From assembly GCF_030546935.1 (NCBI RefSeq), contig NZ_JAUOPH010000001.1:310001-374000 (forward strand): DNA of 64,000 nt, read 5' to 3'. Positions 56,401-64,000 of the stretch are shown piece by piece. Position numbers and translations under genes: made by a program. The DNA is from Marinobacter sp. 2_MG-2023 (GTDB taxonomy: Bacteria > Pseudomonadota > Gammaproteobacteria > Pseudomonadales > Oleiphilaceae). How positions within the stretch are numbered: position 1 is the stretch's first letter; every line of letters begins with the position of its first letter. The notes beneath the pieces are model-generated. The model was not told where the DNA came from, searched no databases, and was given only the letters and a program-made list of their open reading frames with translations.

Positions 56401-57203
56401 CGTGCCGGCAGACTCGAGGCCAGCGGCTGGACCTCCCCCTCTAGTGTTGCATCGAGATAGCCGCGACTCTGGCCCGCGATCGAAAGATCCCGAACGCTGC
56501 CGGAAAGCACCAGATCGATTGCCCAGGCATCTCCATAGGGCGGCGGCAAATTCGCGCTTATCTCAAGGCTGACCGGCCAGTCCCGGCGGGTTTCCACGCG
56601 ACCAGACGCAGCTACGGTATAGTCATCGAGCTGGTAGTAGACGCGTTCAAGTTGCCAGTCAGCTCCCGAACCATCTGCCTCTAGCTCAAATCTGTCCCAA
56701 ACCTTACTGCCATTGAACGTGAAAGTGCCCAAGCTTACATTATTGACCCTCAGTCCCAGTGGTAGCTCAAGCTCCGGCAGGCTGATATCTCCACTCGAGC
56801 TCTGCCCCTCCTCGGATGGCTGCACGCTAACATCCAGCTGCTCTACCTGAAGGGTCTCAAGGCACAGGTGCAGATCAAAAAGACAGGAGGGAGACCAGTC
56901 TATGAACGGTGACTCAACCGCCACATCAACACCATACCCCCGCCACTGGAGGCTATCCGCCTGCCAGATTCCGAACAGGGAGCCACGATCATTAACCGCT
57001 TCAAGCCCGGGTATCTGATTGATAACCCAGGCGGTCCCCGTCTCGGAGCGCAACGCCAGCAAAATTGCCGACACCAGTACAACCGGCAAAAGCACCAACA
57101 ATCCAAGCAGCAAAAGAAGCCAGAACCTGATGCGACCACCACGCTTGCGCTGAGGCTTCTGTGCGCCGTCCGGAGTTCCCTGGCCTTCAAGAGCTTCGGT
57201 CAC
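53433..57203 (-). CDS. tamB: Translocation and assembly module subunit TamB
   Basis: Large inner-membrane anchored protein spanning the periplasm that works with TamA in lipid/outer-membrane transport. The 1256-residue protein has one N-terminal membrane helix (FWLLLLLGLLVLLPVVLVSA), a long beta-rich body of repeating strands (AsmA-like/bridge-type groove), and the conserved C-terminal DUF490 region (ARLLFVGNLAQPYLDIEAVR, LSYVILGRAPGG, ending FYTRDF). It overlaps tamA by 4 bases. Confidence 0.95.
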   Translation of the reverse strand: MTEALEGQGTPDGAQKPQRKRGGRIRFWLLLLLGLLVLLPVVLVSAILLALRSETGTAWVINQIPGLEAVNDRGSLFGIWQADSLQWRGYGVDVAVESPFIDWSPSCLFDLHLCLETLQVEQLDVSVQPSEEGQSSSGDISLPELELPLGLRVNNVSLGTFTFNGSKVWDRFELEADGSGADWQLERVYYQLDDYTVAASGRVETRRDWPVSLEISANLPPPYGDAWAIDLVLSGSVRDLSIAGQSRGYLDATLEGEVQPLASSLPARVRVESQQFRAAEALPDTLVLNDWFVEASGSLQGGFKTQGQAMLEGTQGPIDLALAGLVTAAEARDIRLQLSTQDKAGKSPQTLVLAGNTRWQGGVSAQSDIQLRDFPWYSLLPGLSEPIVSLHTLDGSASWHDGRYQANLTAEVDGPQGLAELATVIEGDASQARLTEFSAVTGAGSLSGEGAVDFSGPLSWRAALEAKDFNPGYWVPVLEASLSGQVTTEGQLTDGSVPTMEASWDLEGQWRSSPTVAAGRLDTSTGAWVVPELKLVVGDNRLEGSGQWGEELQADLDLELPDPGKVLPGLGGKVELKLELTGTSDDPLGALSASATELRWQDFLVVDALSLDARLDSGFRLNTELQSKGISVAGQNIESLAVRVEGTPGEHEVAIDARREEMGLQLDFEGSAGDGWATWKGELAQGVIDLPGQEQSWVLEAPAGLEYGDDGELNFAAHCWRWQQSSVCADDQTLLPVPDIAYRINDFPAAALAPVLPETMRWHSDINGKIDFTSNGNGPDGRITLDAGKGRFALLLDGEWENLSYETLTTELDLKPDQADLAVRLSGPELGKLAVDMRLDPMSEDRQVEGSFKLSDLDIALAGLFTGLEEVAGEVNGEGTISGPLMRPAVHGEVALTNGHVVDPRLPLPMDEVVISVELDGYSADIRGRVSSNARSEAVIRGDIDWQDTPGGEVRITGERLPFSIEPYAHLEVAPDLTIAFRDGGLRVEGRIEVPRGDILIEALPAQAVSVSEDEVIVGVEQGEPFVRSINMDVTVVVGADQVTFAGFGVTGDLEGTLRIGNDMDARGTLQLVDGQYDAYGQELEIRQARLLFVGNLAQPYLDIEAVRQVDTVVAGIRLSGPIQSPTTEVFSSPDMPQSDALSYVILGRAPGGQADDGQMGRAAISLGLTQVNKVTGQIGEGFGIRELMLEAEGSGDQTSVVASGYLTDDLSIRYGVGIFEPISTVALRYDLGKYFYLEAASGLAASLDIFYTRDF
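53463..53490. other. 11-bp inverted repeat at the tamB 3' end
   Basis: AGAAGCTGCCA (53463-53473) pairs perfectly with TGGCAGCTTCT (53480-53490) across a six-base loop. It is inside the last codons of tamB and 33 bases after the convergent SIMPL gene stop. No T-run follows, so it is at most an atypical stop signal. Confidence 0.5.
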
Positions 57204-58951
57204 AGTTCAGGCCCCATCGAAAAGTGAATCCGCCACCCACCACCGAATTCGGGGTTCAAACCCTTGGCGATATCAAGACGCAGGGGCCCAAGGGGGCTGA
57301 GCCAGCGAATACCGGCACCCGCGCCAGTAGCAAGGGGATCAAGCAGATCATTGATAGCGTTGCCATGATCAACAAACAACGCGGCTCGCCATTTGTCTGC
57401 GAACTGATACTGATATTCAGCACTACCCACCAGAATGTAACGCCCGCCAACTTTGACACCGTTCTCGTTCTCCGGGGACAGGCTCTCGTAGGCATACCCG
57501 CGCACACTCTGGTCACCACCGGCGAAGAAGCGCAGTGAAGGAGGCACATCCTCAAACCGGCTAGTCGCAACGCCGCCCAACTGAAAACGGGATAAAAAGC
57601 GGTGCTTGCCAGCCAATGTGAACAAACCCTTGGCAATGGCGTTCACGTGCAATATGTCCACACTGGAAAGGACTGCCCTGTGAGAGCCGCTCACATCGGC
57701 CTGCAAACGATACCCCTTGGTCGGGTCCAGCGCAGAGTCAACATGCAGCTTGGAATAGCCGACACCCGGCAACAGCAGCGAGCTCGTTCCTTTTTCATCA
57801 TCGCCAATATTGAAGCGCTCCCCCTCCCAACGCAGGGACAACACCTGCAACCACCCATGATCAAGTTGGTGTTGCCATTGCTGCCCAAACGTCAGCAGCT
57901 CAGACTCGACGTTCTCGATGTCTTCGCGCTGATAGCCTGCAGTAAAACGAATCAGGTCCGTCATGGGAGGGTCCAGCGGCAGCTCATACCAGGTGCTCAG
58001 GTTCTGCCTGGGTTCGGATAACTCTGTTTCGGCCCCACGCCGGTGCCCCATCGGGTTGATCCAGTGCTCGCGCCAAGTGCCCCGAAAGCGAGGCCCGACA
58101 TCCGTGGAAAACCCAAGGCCAGCTGCCAGCGACCGGGGATCTCTTCGAGTCACGTCGACCCGTACTGGAATAACACCATCCTCTGCGCTCCCCGGTGTCG
58201 CATCGATATCCACGCCCGAGAAATAACCGCTGCCGAGAAGATCACTGTTGAGCTTGGCGATTTCGTCCGCGTGATAGGGAATGCCTGGCTCAAACGTAAC
58301 AAAATCATCAAGAAGACCAGTTTCAAACCAGTGTCCTTCCCCATACGTAACGTCACCGAGCCGATAGCGTTCACCGCTTTCAAACACAATAACAATGTTG
58401 GCAATGCCAGCCTCCGGATCAACCTCCAGAGTACGAGTCTCGAAGCGGCCATCAAAGTACCCGCGACGCCGGGCCCGGGTCTGAAGCGCATTCCTGAGGT
58501 TAGTGTATTCACCGTGATTGAGAATATCGCCTTCTGCAGGGTGCACAGGCAGATCGTCGGTAAAGCTTTCGTCTGAAGCTCCCGCACCTCGAATCTCGAC
58601 CACTCGGGATTTGATTCGCACCGGATCTCCGGGAGTAATATCCAGGACCAGTCGGGCAAGTTCTTCTGACTCGCTCTCTTCGACTTTCCAGTTCACCGTT
58701 GGGCTGTAATAGCCCAGAGCGCGCAATGCCTTACTGGCCTGCTTCACTGCCGTCGATGCATAACGGCGCAAATTGTCAGCACTTCGACCCTCGACCTCGC
58801 CAATAAACGCTTCAGCGTTATCCTCAAGCCCCGGATAGTCACCTTTAACCTTAACTTCAACTTGTTGCGCCTGGCTCAAAGAGGACCACAGGAGCAGCAG
58901 CCCAAAAAGCCGGATTCGGCCCGATTTCAAATTGTGATCAAGTGATTGCAT
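57200..58951 (-). CDS. tamA: Translocation and assembly module subunit TamA
   Basis: Outer-membrane Omp85-family protein. The 583-residue protein has a signal peptide (RLFGLLLLWSSLSQAQ), three POTRA-type domains (for example VRIKSRVVEIRGAG, YRLGDVTYGEGHWFETGLLD) and a C-terminal beta-barrel with the lid-lock-type motif SVRGYAYESLSP. It ends with an aromatic-poor HFSMGPEL. Length is normal for TamA. Confidence 0.95.
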   Translation of the reverse strand: MQSLDHNLKSGRIRLFGLLLLWSSLSQAQQVEVKVKGDYPGLEDNAEAFIGEVEGRSADNLRRYASTAVKQASKALRALGYYSPTVNWKVEESESEELARLVLDITPGDPVRIKSRVVEIRGAGASDESFTDDLPVHPAEGDILNHGEYTNLRNALQTRARRRGYFDGRFETRTLEVDPEAGIANIVIVFESGERYRLGDVTYGEGHWFETGLLDDFVTFEPGIPYHADEIAKLNSDLLGSGYFSGVDIDATPGSAEDGVIPVRVDVTRRDPRSLAAGLGFSTDVGPRFRGTWREHWINPMGHRRGAETELSEPRQNLSTWYELPLDPPMTDLIRFTAGYQREDIENVESELLTFGQQWQHQLDHGWLQVLSLRWEGERFNIGDDEKGTSSLLLPGVGYSKLHVDSALDPTKGYRLQADVSGSHRAVLSSVDILHVNAIAKGLFTLAGKHRFLSRFQLGGVATSRFEDVPPSLRFFAGGDQSVRGYAYESLSPENENGVKVGGRYILVGSAEYQYQFADKWRAALFVDHGNAINDLLDPLATGAGAGIRWLSPLGPLRLDIAKGLNPEFGGGWRIHFSMGPEL

Positions 58952-59088
58952 CCGGCTGTTTCAGTGTTGGTCGTGATGGGAACGATGAAAGTGATTATCG
59001 GTCAAGCGTGAGAGTTTAATGCCAGGCGGTCAAGTTAATCCACGCCCGAGCAAGTCGTCCGCCGGGTTCAAATACGCTAACCTGTCAG

Positions 59089-60141
59089 ATGAACGATAAC
59101 TGCTATTACACCACAGAGGACGGATGCCAGCGAATGCTGAAAATTAACCGCGAGAACCTGAAGTCCAGCCATCAACTTATCTGGTTCATTATTGACTTCC
59201 TGATGCTGGGACTGCTCATCATCAACCTCGCGTTCATTATCTGGGACTCCGTCTATAACTTCGTTGCCATCCAAAACGCGTTAAAAGAACATCTGCCAGC
59301 ATTCCAGGCCGCTTATCACCCGGTGCACGAAAACTTCATCCTATACGATGCAGTGTTCGTTGCGATCTTCCTGACCGAGTTTTTCGTGCGCTGGGGCTAT
59401 GCAATCAGGGCCAAGGTGTACGACCGCTGGTACTTTTATCCCTTTATCCACTGGTATGACGTGATTGGATGTATACCCGTAGGAAGCCTGAGGTTCTTAA
59501 GGATTCTGCGGGTTATTTCCATTATCTACCGCCTGCATCAGTACAAGATAATCGATGTTACCAGCACCGGAGTTTTCCGCTTTGTAAATTTCTACTACGA
59601 AGCTTTTATGGAAGAACTTTCCGATCGCATCGTGAACAAGGTATTGAGCGGCGTTCAACACGAAATAACGCTCGGCTCACCTCTCTTCGAGAAAGTCCAG
59701 AACGAGATCCTCTACCCGCGGCGAGAAATGCTGACTGAATGGATCTCCCAACGCGTGGCTCAGGCCGCAAAAGAAGGTTATGTCCCCAACCGCGGTGCAC
59801 TGAGAACTTATCTTGAGGACAGGGTTGACCATGCACTGAAGCAGAACGTGGAACTTTCACGGCTGAAATACCTACCGGTTGTGGGATCAACGATCAAGGA
59901 AACCCTTGAAGATGCGGTGGGCGATATTGTTGCCAATGTTATCCAGCAGATTCTGGAAGACCTGGCCTCCTCTTCGAACCATGCGTTTATCGAGGACATA
60001 GTAAACGCGTTTATCCGCGGGCCGGGGCAACCTGATAGTAAAGACGCAAGGAACGAAGCGCTGATCGCACTCATTATTGAAATTATTGACGCTATCAAAG
60101 GGCAGGTCAGAGTCAAGCGCTGGCGAGAGCAACTTCCCTAG
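59089..60141 (+). CDS. Voltage-sensor-like membrane protein without a visible pore
   Basis: A 350-residue protein. Four hydrophobic segments lie in the first 150 residues (about 28-55, 83-106, 113-131, 133-150). The fourth, SLRFLRILRVISIIYRLH, carries Arg135, Arg138, Arg141 and Arg148, the spacing of a voltage-sensor S4. The segments resemble S1-S4 of ion-transport channels (S2 has FLTEFFVRWGYAI). No S5-S6 pore or selectivity filter follows; the last 200 residues are soluble and helical (EELSDRIVNKVLSGVQHEIT). It may be a sensor, a proton channel or a regulatory protein. Starts 59089 and 59134 are both possible. Confidence 0.78.
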   Translation: MNDNCYYTTEDGCQRMLKINRENLKSSHQLIWFIIDFLMLGLLIINLAFIIWDSVYNFVAIQNALKEHLPAFQAAYHPVHENFILYDAVFVAIFLTEFFVRWGYAIRAKVYDRWYFYPFIHWYDVIGCIPVGSLRFLRILRVISIIYRLHQYKIIDVTSTGVFRFVNFYYEAFMEELSDRIVNKVLSGVQHEITLGSPLFEKVQNEILYPRREMLTEWISQRVAQAAKEGYVPNRGALRTYLEDRVDHALKQNVELSRLKYLPVVGSTIKETLEDAVGDIVANVIQQILEDLASSSNHAFIEDIVNAFIRGPGQPDSKDARNEALIALIIEIIDAIKGQVRVKRWREQLP

Positions 60142-60234
60142 AGCCTGAACCTGAATCAAACCCCGCTTCTTGCATATCGGGAACAAATAAGCGCCTAATG
60201 CAAGCTGGTTTCCGGAACAGCGAGCAATCGACCT

Positions 60235-61437
60235 ATGGATTACCGCACCTACCGTAAAAGACTGCAGAACCAGTTTCCCGAGCCCGTTCTCGCATTTGAG
60301 CCTGGCGAATATGAGGCACGGCTTGCTTCAGTTCGCCGAAAAATGGCTAAAGCCGATCTTGACCTATTATTGCTGACGGAAGCCGGAGAGTTATGTTATC
60401 TGACCGGGTACACCACCTTCGAGGTTTCGGTTCAGTGCGTTCTTCTTGTTTCAGCTGATCGAACCGTGCTGTTCGTACCGGCCATCGAAATCGGGCCCGC
60501 GGTTTATCTGAGCCGGGTGGACGAGGTTATCGGTTATCCATGGCAGGCACCCGAGACGGTAGCCCGCGAACTCGCTGTGCAGGTACGTCGAGCGGCCACT
60601 AAACCTGCCCCTCGAATAGGGTTCAATCCTTGGGCGGGTTCCTTTCGACCAGGGCTGCTTGTGGCTCTCAAAAATGAGTTGGACACAGCAAAGTTTATGG
60701 ATTTCGGCACGCTGATCGATCGTGTCCGCCTGGTAAAATCCCCTGCCGAAATAGACTATCTCACTGAAAGCGCAACCATCACAGGTGCCGGCCTGGACGC
60801 GGCAGCGGCTGTCATACGAGCAGGTATCATTGACCACGAAATCGCGCAGGCTGGTGCCAGCACCATGCTGGGGGCTGGCAGCGAGTTCATGAGCATGCAA
60901 CCCATTGTGACGACCGGCGCCCGTAGCGGAATCATTCATACCAACCATGCCGGTTATGAGGTCGCTCGGGGTGACGTGGTATTCACCGAATTTGGTGCGG
61001 TTCGCCGGCGCTATACCGCACCAATGATGCGAACGGCCGTAGTCGGTGAAGCTTCGGCTGAGATTCGTGAATTCCATGAAACTTGTATACAGGTGCTCGA
61101 AGCGGTGATGTCAGCCGCACGAGCCGGTTCAAGCTTCGCCTCAGCTGCCCGAGCCGGAGAGACCGCACTCGAGCCGATTGCCGATCGAGCCTTTTTCTCC
61201 GGCGTATTTGGCTATCCGGTCGGCGTGGCATTTCCACCATCCTGGGTGGCCGGTTCGATGTTTATCGCAACTGACAACGAGGCCATTCTGGAAGAAAATA
61301 TGGTATTTCATTTGCCGATCTGCCTGCGCAAGCCGGGGGAATTTGGCATTGGATTCAGCGAAACTGTGCGGATCACCGCAACAGGGGCCGAGCGGATCAC
61401 CACAAATTCCCTGTCTCTCCAGGAGATTTTGTTATAG
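60235..61437 (+). CDS. M24-fold peptidase-like hydrolase (creatinase/ectoine hydrolase type)
   Basis: A 400-residue pita-bread-fold enzyme with an N-terminal creatinase domain (LLTEAGELCYLTGYTTFEVS) and a C-terminal M24 domain (GARSGIIHTNHAGYEVARGD, FTEFGAVRRRYTAPMMRT, FHLPICLRKPGEFGIGFSET). The metal-binding Asp/Asp pattern of true metallo-aminopeptidases is replaced by FTEFGA...RRY, as in creatinase and ectoine hydrolase DoeA, which work on small molecules without metal. Ectoine is a plausible substrate in a marine organism, but no doe or ect genes are adjacent. Confidence 0.85.
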   Translation: MDYRTYRKRLQNQFPEPVLAFEPGEYEARLASVRRKMAKADLDLLLLTEAGELCYLTGYTTFEVSVQCVLLVSADRTVLFVPAIEIGPAVYLSRVDEVIGYPWQAPETVARELAVQVRRAATKPAPRIGFNPWAGSFRPGLLVALKNELDTAKFMDFGTLIDRVRLVKSPAEIDYLTESATITGAGLDAAAAVIRAGIIDHEIAQAGASTMLGAGSEFMSMQPIVTTGARSGIIHTNHAGYEVARGDVVFTEFGAVRRRYTAPMMRTAVVGEASAEIREFHETCIQVLEAVMSAARAGSSFASAARAGETALEPIADRAFFSGVFGYPVGVAFPPSWVAGSMFIATDNEAILEENMVFHLPICLRKPGEFGIGFSETVRITATGAERITTNSLSLQEILL

Positions 61438-61520
61438 CCACGGGAACTCTGACAGGCAAATTTGAACCCTGCCTGGTAAGACAGGATACGGACGGAGAGG
61501 AAATTCGAGACTCGAAAAGC

Positions 61521-61557
61521 AAAAAGGCAGATCAGTAAGTTACTGATCTGCCTTTTT
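61521..61557. terminator. Bidirectional rho-independent terminator
   Basis: An 18-base perfect inverted repeat around a single G: AAAAAGGCAGATCAGTAA and its complement, giving T-runs on both strands. On the minus strand it ends the initiator tRNA; on the plus strand it ends the M24 gene. Confidence 0.9.
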
Positions 61558-61560
61558 ATA

Positions 61561-61637
<77 letters not shown>

Positions 61638-61679
61638 TCAAACTGGTTGTTGCCGGGTTGCCCCGATCAACGTGCGCGT

Positions 61680-61708
61680 ATATTAAGGACTCGTGAGAGC
61701 TTTGTCAA
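61680..61708 (-). promoter_or_regulatory. Strong sigma-70 promoter of the initiator tRNA
   Basis: Minus strand TTGACA, 17-base spacer, TAATAT, then a GC-rich stretch (ACGCGCACG) as in stringently controlled promoters. The -35 box overlaps the rnhB stop codon. Confidence 0.85.
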
Positions 61709-62394
61709 CTCAAGTTTTCAAACAGGTCATTGGGGTAATGCAGAGTTTCCTCAACCGTTGCAAGGTAAGGTTTACAGAACCCCACTTGCTCTATCGCTTC
61801 TTGCACAGGCCGAAAAGATTTTCGGTGTTCTGGCGTCACGCCCAGACGGAATAAGGCTTCCAGATGCACAGGGGTGGGATAGCCTTTGTGTTGTGCAAAA
61901 CCAAAGCCCGGGTATTTCAGCTCGAAAGCTTCCATCTCCCTGTCGCGGGTTACTTTGGCAAGTATGGATGCCGCACTGATCGCTTCTACCCGGCTATCCC
62001 CTTTTACCACGGGTTCTGAGGGCCAGTGCCACTCCGGGCACTTGTTTCCGTCCACAAGCACATATTCAGGCGATACACCAAGGCCTGCGACAGCCCGTTC
62101 CATCGCGATCATCGTGGCCTGATAGATATTGATCTGATCAATCTCGCTTGCTTCACAGCGGCCTAGACTCCAGGCTGTGGCGTGCTCGAGGATTTCGTCA
62201 TAGAGCGCATTGCGCTTTTTCTCTGTGAGCTTTTTCGAGTCCGCCAGCCCCGTAATGGGCCGCTCGGGATCGAGAATCACAGCGGCAGTTACCACCGCGC
62301 CTACAAGGGGCCCACGACCTACTTCATCAACACCGGCCAGAAGCCTTCCTTGATAGGCACATTCAAAAGGTGGTAGCGCTGGAGCCTTGGCCAT
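61705..62394 (-). CDS. rnhB: Ribonuclease HII
   Basis: Removes RNA and single ribonucleotides from DNA. The 229-residue protein has the catalytic Asp-Glu in [24 protein letters not shown], and [10 protein letters not shown]. The frame opens one base after the lpxB stop. The C-terminal ~25 residues extend a little past the usual end. Neighbour order lpxA-lpxB-rnhB is common in gammaproteobacteria. Confidence 0.96.
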   Translation of the reverse strand: MAKAPALPPFECAYQGRLLAGVDEVGRGPLVGAVVTAAVILDPERPITGLADSKKLTEKKRNALYDEILEHATAWSLGRCEASEIDQINIYQATMIAMERAVAGLGVSPEYVLVDGNKCPEWHWPSEPVVKGDSRVEAISAASILAKVTRDREMEAFELKYPGFGFAQHKGYPTPVHLEALFRLGVTPEHRKSFRPVQEAIEQVGFCKPYLATVEETLHYPNDLFENLS

Positions 62395-63576
62395 CTAGTG
62401 AACCCTCTCTTCAACAAGCCGGGAAATTGCCTGGGCCGCCTTCTCATCGGCATCCTGTCTCAAGGTATGGTGGAGCTCTGTGAACGCTTCGACAAGTCGT
62501 TCACGCTCCTCCTGATTCTCCATGCACTCCAGCACAGCTGCGCCAAGGGATTCGGGCGTTGCGTCATCCTGCAGGAGCTCACGAACCAAGGGTTTCCTTG
62601 CCAGCAAATTGGGTAATGAAACGTGAGGCACTTTAACCAGACGGGAAACGAGCGCGTAGCTGAAGTTGCTCAGCCGATAACCCACCACCATAGGTTTCTT
62701 CAGCAACATGGCTTCAAGGGTCGCGGTTCCGGAAGCGAGCAACACAACGTCTGAAGCAGCCATAACTTCACGCGAGCGCCCCCTCACTATGGTGACCTGT
62801 AGTTTTACCTCAAGTGCTTCGATAAGGTCGCGCACTTGTTGCTCCCGCTCACGGTTAACACAAGGAATGATCAGCTGCACATCCGGGCGCTTACTCTGAA
62901 TCCAACGCGCAGCTTCCAGAAATAGAGTCCCCAGGCGCTCAACTTCTCCAGCTCGGCTTCCTGGTAAAACAGCCAACAAGGGAACATTCTCATCAAGCCC
63001 CAGTTCCTGGCGAGCCCTGCCCGTCTCTGGAACGATAGGGATTCGGTCTGCAAGCGGATGCCCTACAAAAGCAACGGGCACCTTGTGCTCTTCATAAAAC
63101 CTGGCCTCAAATGGCAACAGGGTGAGCATTAGATCAACTGATTTGGCAATTTTAAATATCCGCTTCTGCCGCCATGCCCAAACAGACGGACTGACGTAAT
63201 GAACAGATGGGATACCCGCTTCACGGCAACGCCGCTCAATGGCAAGAGTGAAATCCGGGGAATCAATACCAATAACCACATCTGGCGGCGTAGCAAAGAA
63301 ATAACTTAAAAGGCGGGCCCGGATACTGAAGAGTTCTCGTATGCGGCCAAGAACTTCCACCAGCCCCATTATGGACAGGCGTTCCATGGGAACCAGAGAG
63401 TGAAAGCCTTCGGCGATCATCTCATCGCCGCCGATGCCGACAAAGCGCGCATTCGGATACCGGTTGCGAAGCGAGCGAATCAGGCCTGCGCCGAGAATAT
63501 CCCCCGACGCCTCACCTGCAATAATTCCAAAGGTTATCCTACGATCACTGACAACCGGGGTCAGAGGCTGGTCCAT
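62395..63576 (-). CDS. lpxB: Lipid-A-disaccharide synthase
   Basis: Joins UDP-2,3-diacylglucosamine and lipid X into the lipid A disaccharide. The 393-residue protein has IIAGEASGDILGAGLIRSL, YVSPSVWAWRQKRIFKIAKS, VAFVGHPLADRIP, and LLASGTATLEAMLLKKPMVV. Length is normal. It starts 20 bases after the lpxA stop. Confidence 0.97.
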   Translation of the reverse strand: MDQPLTPVVSDRRITFGIIAGEASGDILGAGLIRSLRNRYPNARFVGIGGDEMIAEGFHSLVPMERLSIMGLVEVLGRIRELFSIRARLLSYFFATPPDVVIGIDSPDFTLAIERRCREAGIPSVHYVSPSVWAWRQKRIFKIAKSVDLMLTLLPFEARFYEEHKVPVAFVGHPLADRIPIVPETGRARQELGLDENVPLLAVLPGSRAGEVERLGTLFLEAARWIQSKRPDVQLIIPCVNREREQQVRDLIEALEVKLQVTIVRGRSREVMAASDVVLLASGTATLEAMLLKKPMVVGYRLSNFSYALVSRLVKVPHVSLPNLLARKPLVRELLQDDATPESLGAAVLECMENQEERERLVEAFTELHHTLRQDADEKAAQAISRLVEERVH

Positions 63577-63596
63577 CTAGAAGGGCTCCTGCCCGC

Positions 63597-64000
63597 TCAG
63601 CGGATTATTCCGCGATGAGCTCCTCGCAGGGAGTCAATTAGCACGCGCACTTCCGGCGTATCCGAATAAGCATCTTCCAGCGCTTCGACGGCCTGTTCTG
63701 TGGTAAGACCCTGACGGTAGATAACCTTATAGGCACGCCTCAGGGTCATCAGTACTTCTTTACTGAACCCGCGCCGCTTTAGGCCTTCGACATTCATACC
63801 GTGGGGCTCCGCTGACTGTCCAGCAGCCATGACGTAGGCCGGAATATCCTTCAGAACGATACTTCCCCCCGCCGCCATGCTATGAGGCCCTATATGGCAG
63901 AATTGGTGCACCATGGTGCCGCCACCAAGAATAGCGTAATCGCCGACCGTTACATGGCCAGCAAGCGTTGCGCAGTTGGCAAGAATGATGTTGTCGCCGA
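63597..64000 (-). CDS. lpxA: UDP-N-acetylglucosamine acyltransferase LpxA (partial, N-terminus outside window)
   Basis: First enzyme of lipid A synthesis. The window holds about the last 134 codons: hexapeptide-repeat helix (NIILANCATLAGHVTVGDYA, HIGPHSMAAGGSIVLKDIPA) and the helical C-terminal domain (GLKRRGFSKEVLMTLRRAYK). The ATG at 63914 is internal; the true frame continues past the right edge. Operon with lpxB and rnhB. Confidence 0.95.
   Translation of the reverse strand, partial: GDNIILANCATLAGHVTVGDYAILGGGTMVHQFCHIGPHSMAAGGSIVLKDIPAYVMAAGQSAEPHGMNVEGLKRRGFSKEVLMTLRRAYKVIYRQGLTTEQAVEALEDAYSDTPEVRVLIDSLRGAHRGIIR

Overview
The window is chromosomal DNA of a motile, respiring marine gammaproteobacterium. 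Marinobacter is the best guess. The flagellar/chemotaxis layout is of the Pseudomonas type (fleQ, fleS/fleR, fleN, two stator genes motC/motD, cheA-cheB-motC-motD-parC-parP-cheW-DUF2802) and it lies next to the ccm cytochrome c maturation genes. The genus is an inference from gene order and protein character; nothing here proves it. No phage, insertion sequence, rRNA or CRISPR array was seen.

Layout. 1-4146: ccmA-B-C-D-E-F (minus strand, ccmF cut by the window edge). 4272-5956: a plus-strand pair, a FliK-like protein and a free-standing FlhB C-terminal domain. 5942-9324: a minus-strand pair, a MoxR-type AAA ATPase and a protein joining a PCMT-like methyltransferase to a GspE/PilB ATPase. 9352-23632: chemotaxis, stator and flagellar assembly control (DUF2802, cheW, parP, parC, motD, motC, cheB, cheA, cheZ, cheY, fliA, fleN, flhF, flhA); cheA has a one-base frameshift. 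23865-25762: upp-uraA for uracil salvage. 25763-26245: no gene, but two large hairpin elements. 26246-33076: flhB-fliR-Q-P-O-N-M-L and fliK. 33219-35665: an HptB/HsbR/HsbA-type partner-switch module inside the flagellar cluster. 35789-41671: fliJ-I-H-G-F-E. 42113-47084: fleR, fleS, fleQ and a FliT-like gene. 47173-50759: a DUF1329 protein, two small conserved proteins, and sulA and lexA with SOS boxes. 50988-53430: amidoligase, glutamine amidotransferase and SIMPL protein. 53433-58951: tamB and tamA. 59089-61437: a voltage-sensor-like membrane protein and an M24-fold hydrolase. 61561-61637: initiator tRNA. 61705-64000: rnhB, lpxB and lpxA (cut by the window edge).

How it works together. FleQ heads the flagellar cascade. 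Sigma-54 (-24/-12) promoters can be read in front of fliE, fleS, flhA, fliK and fliL, which fits FleQ control. fleSR and fliA then run later classes, flhF/fleN set flagellar place and number, parC/parP place the chemotaxis array at the pole, and hptB-hsbR-hsbA probably links flagellar output to the choice between surface and swimming life.

Most notable: two adjacent hairpins (25862-25971 and 26106-26213) have different, nearly perfect arms but a shared 54-nt loop with a compensatory base-pair change. A third hairpin at 45080-45169 has the same design with another loop. Also notable are the methyltransferase-secretion ATPase fusion, the cheA frameshift at a C-run, and the poreless voltage-sensor-like protein.
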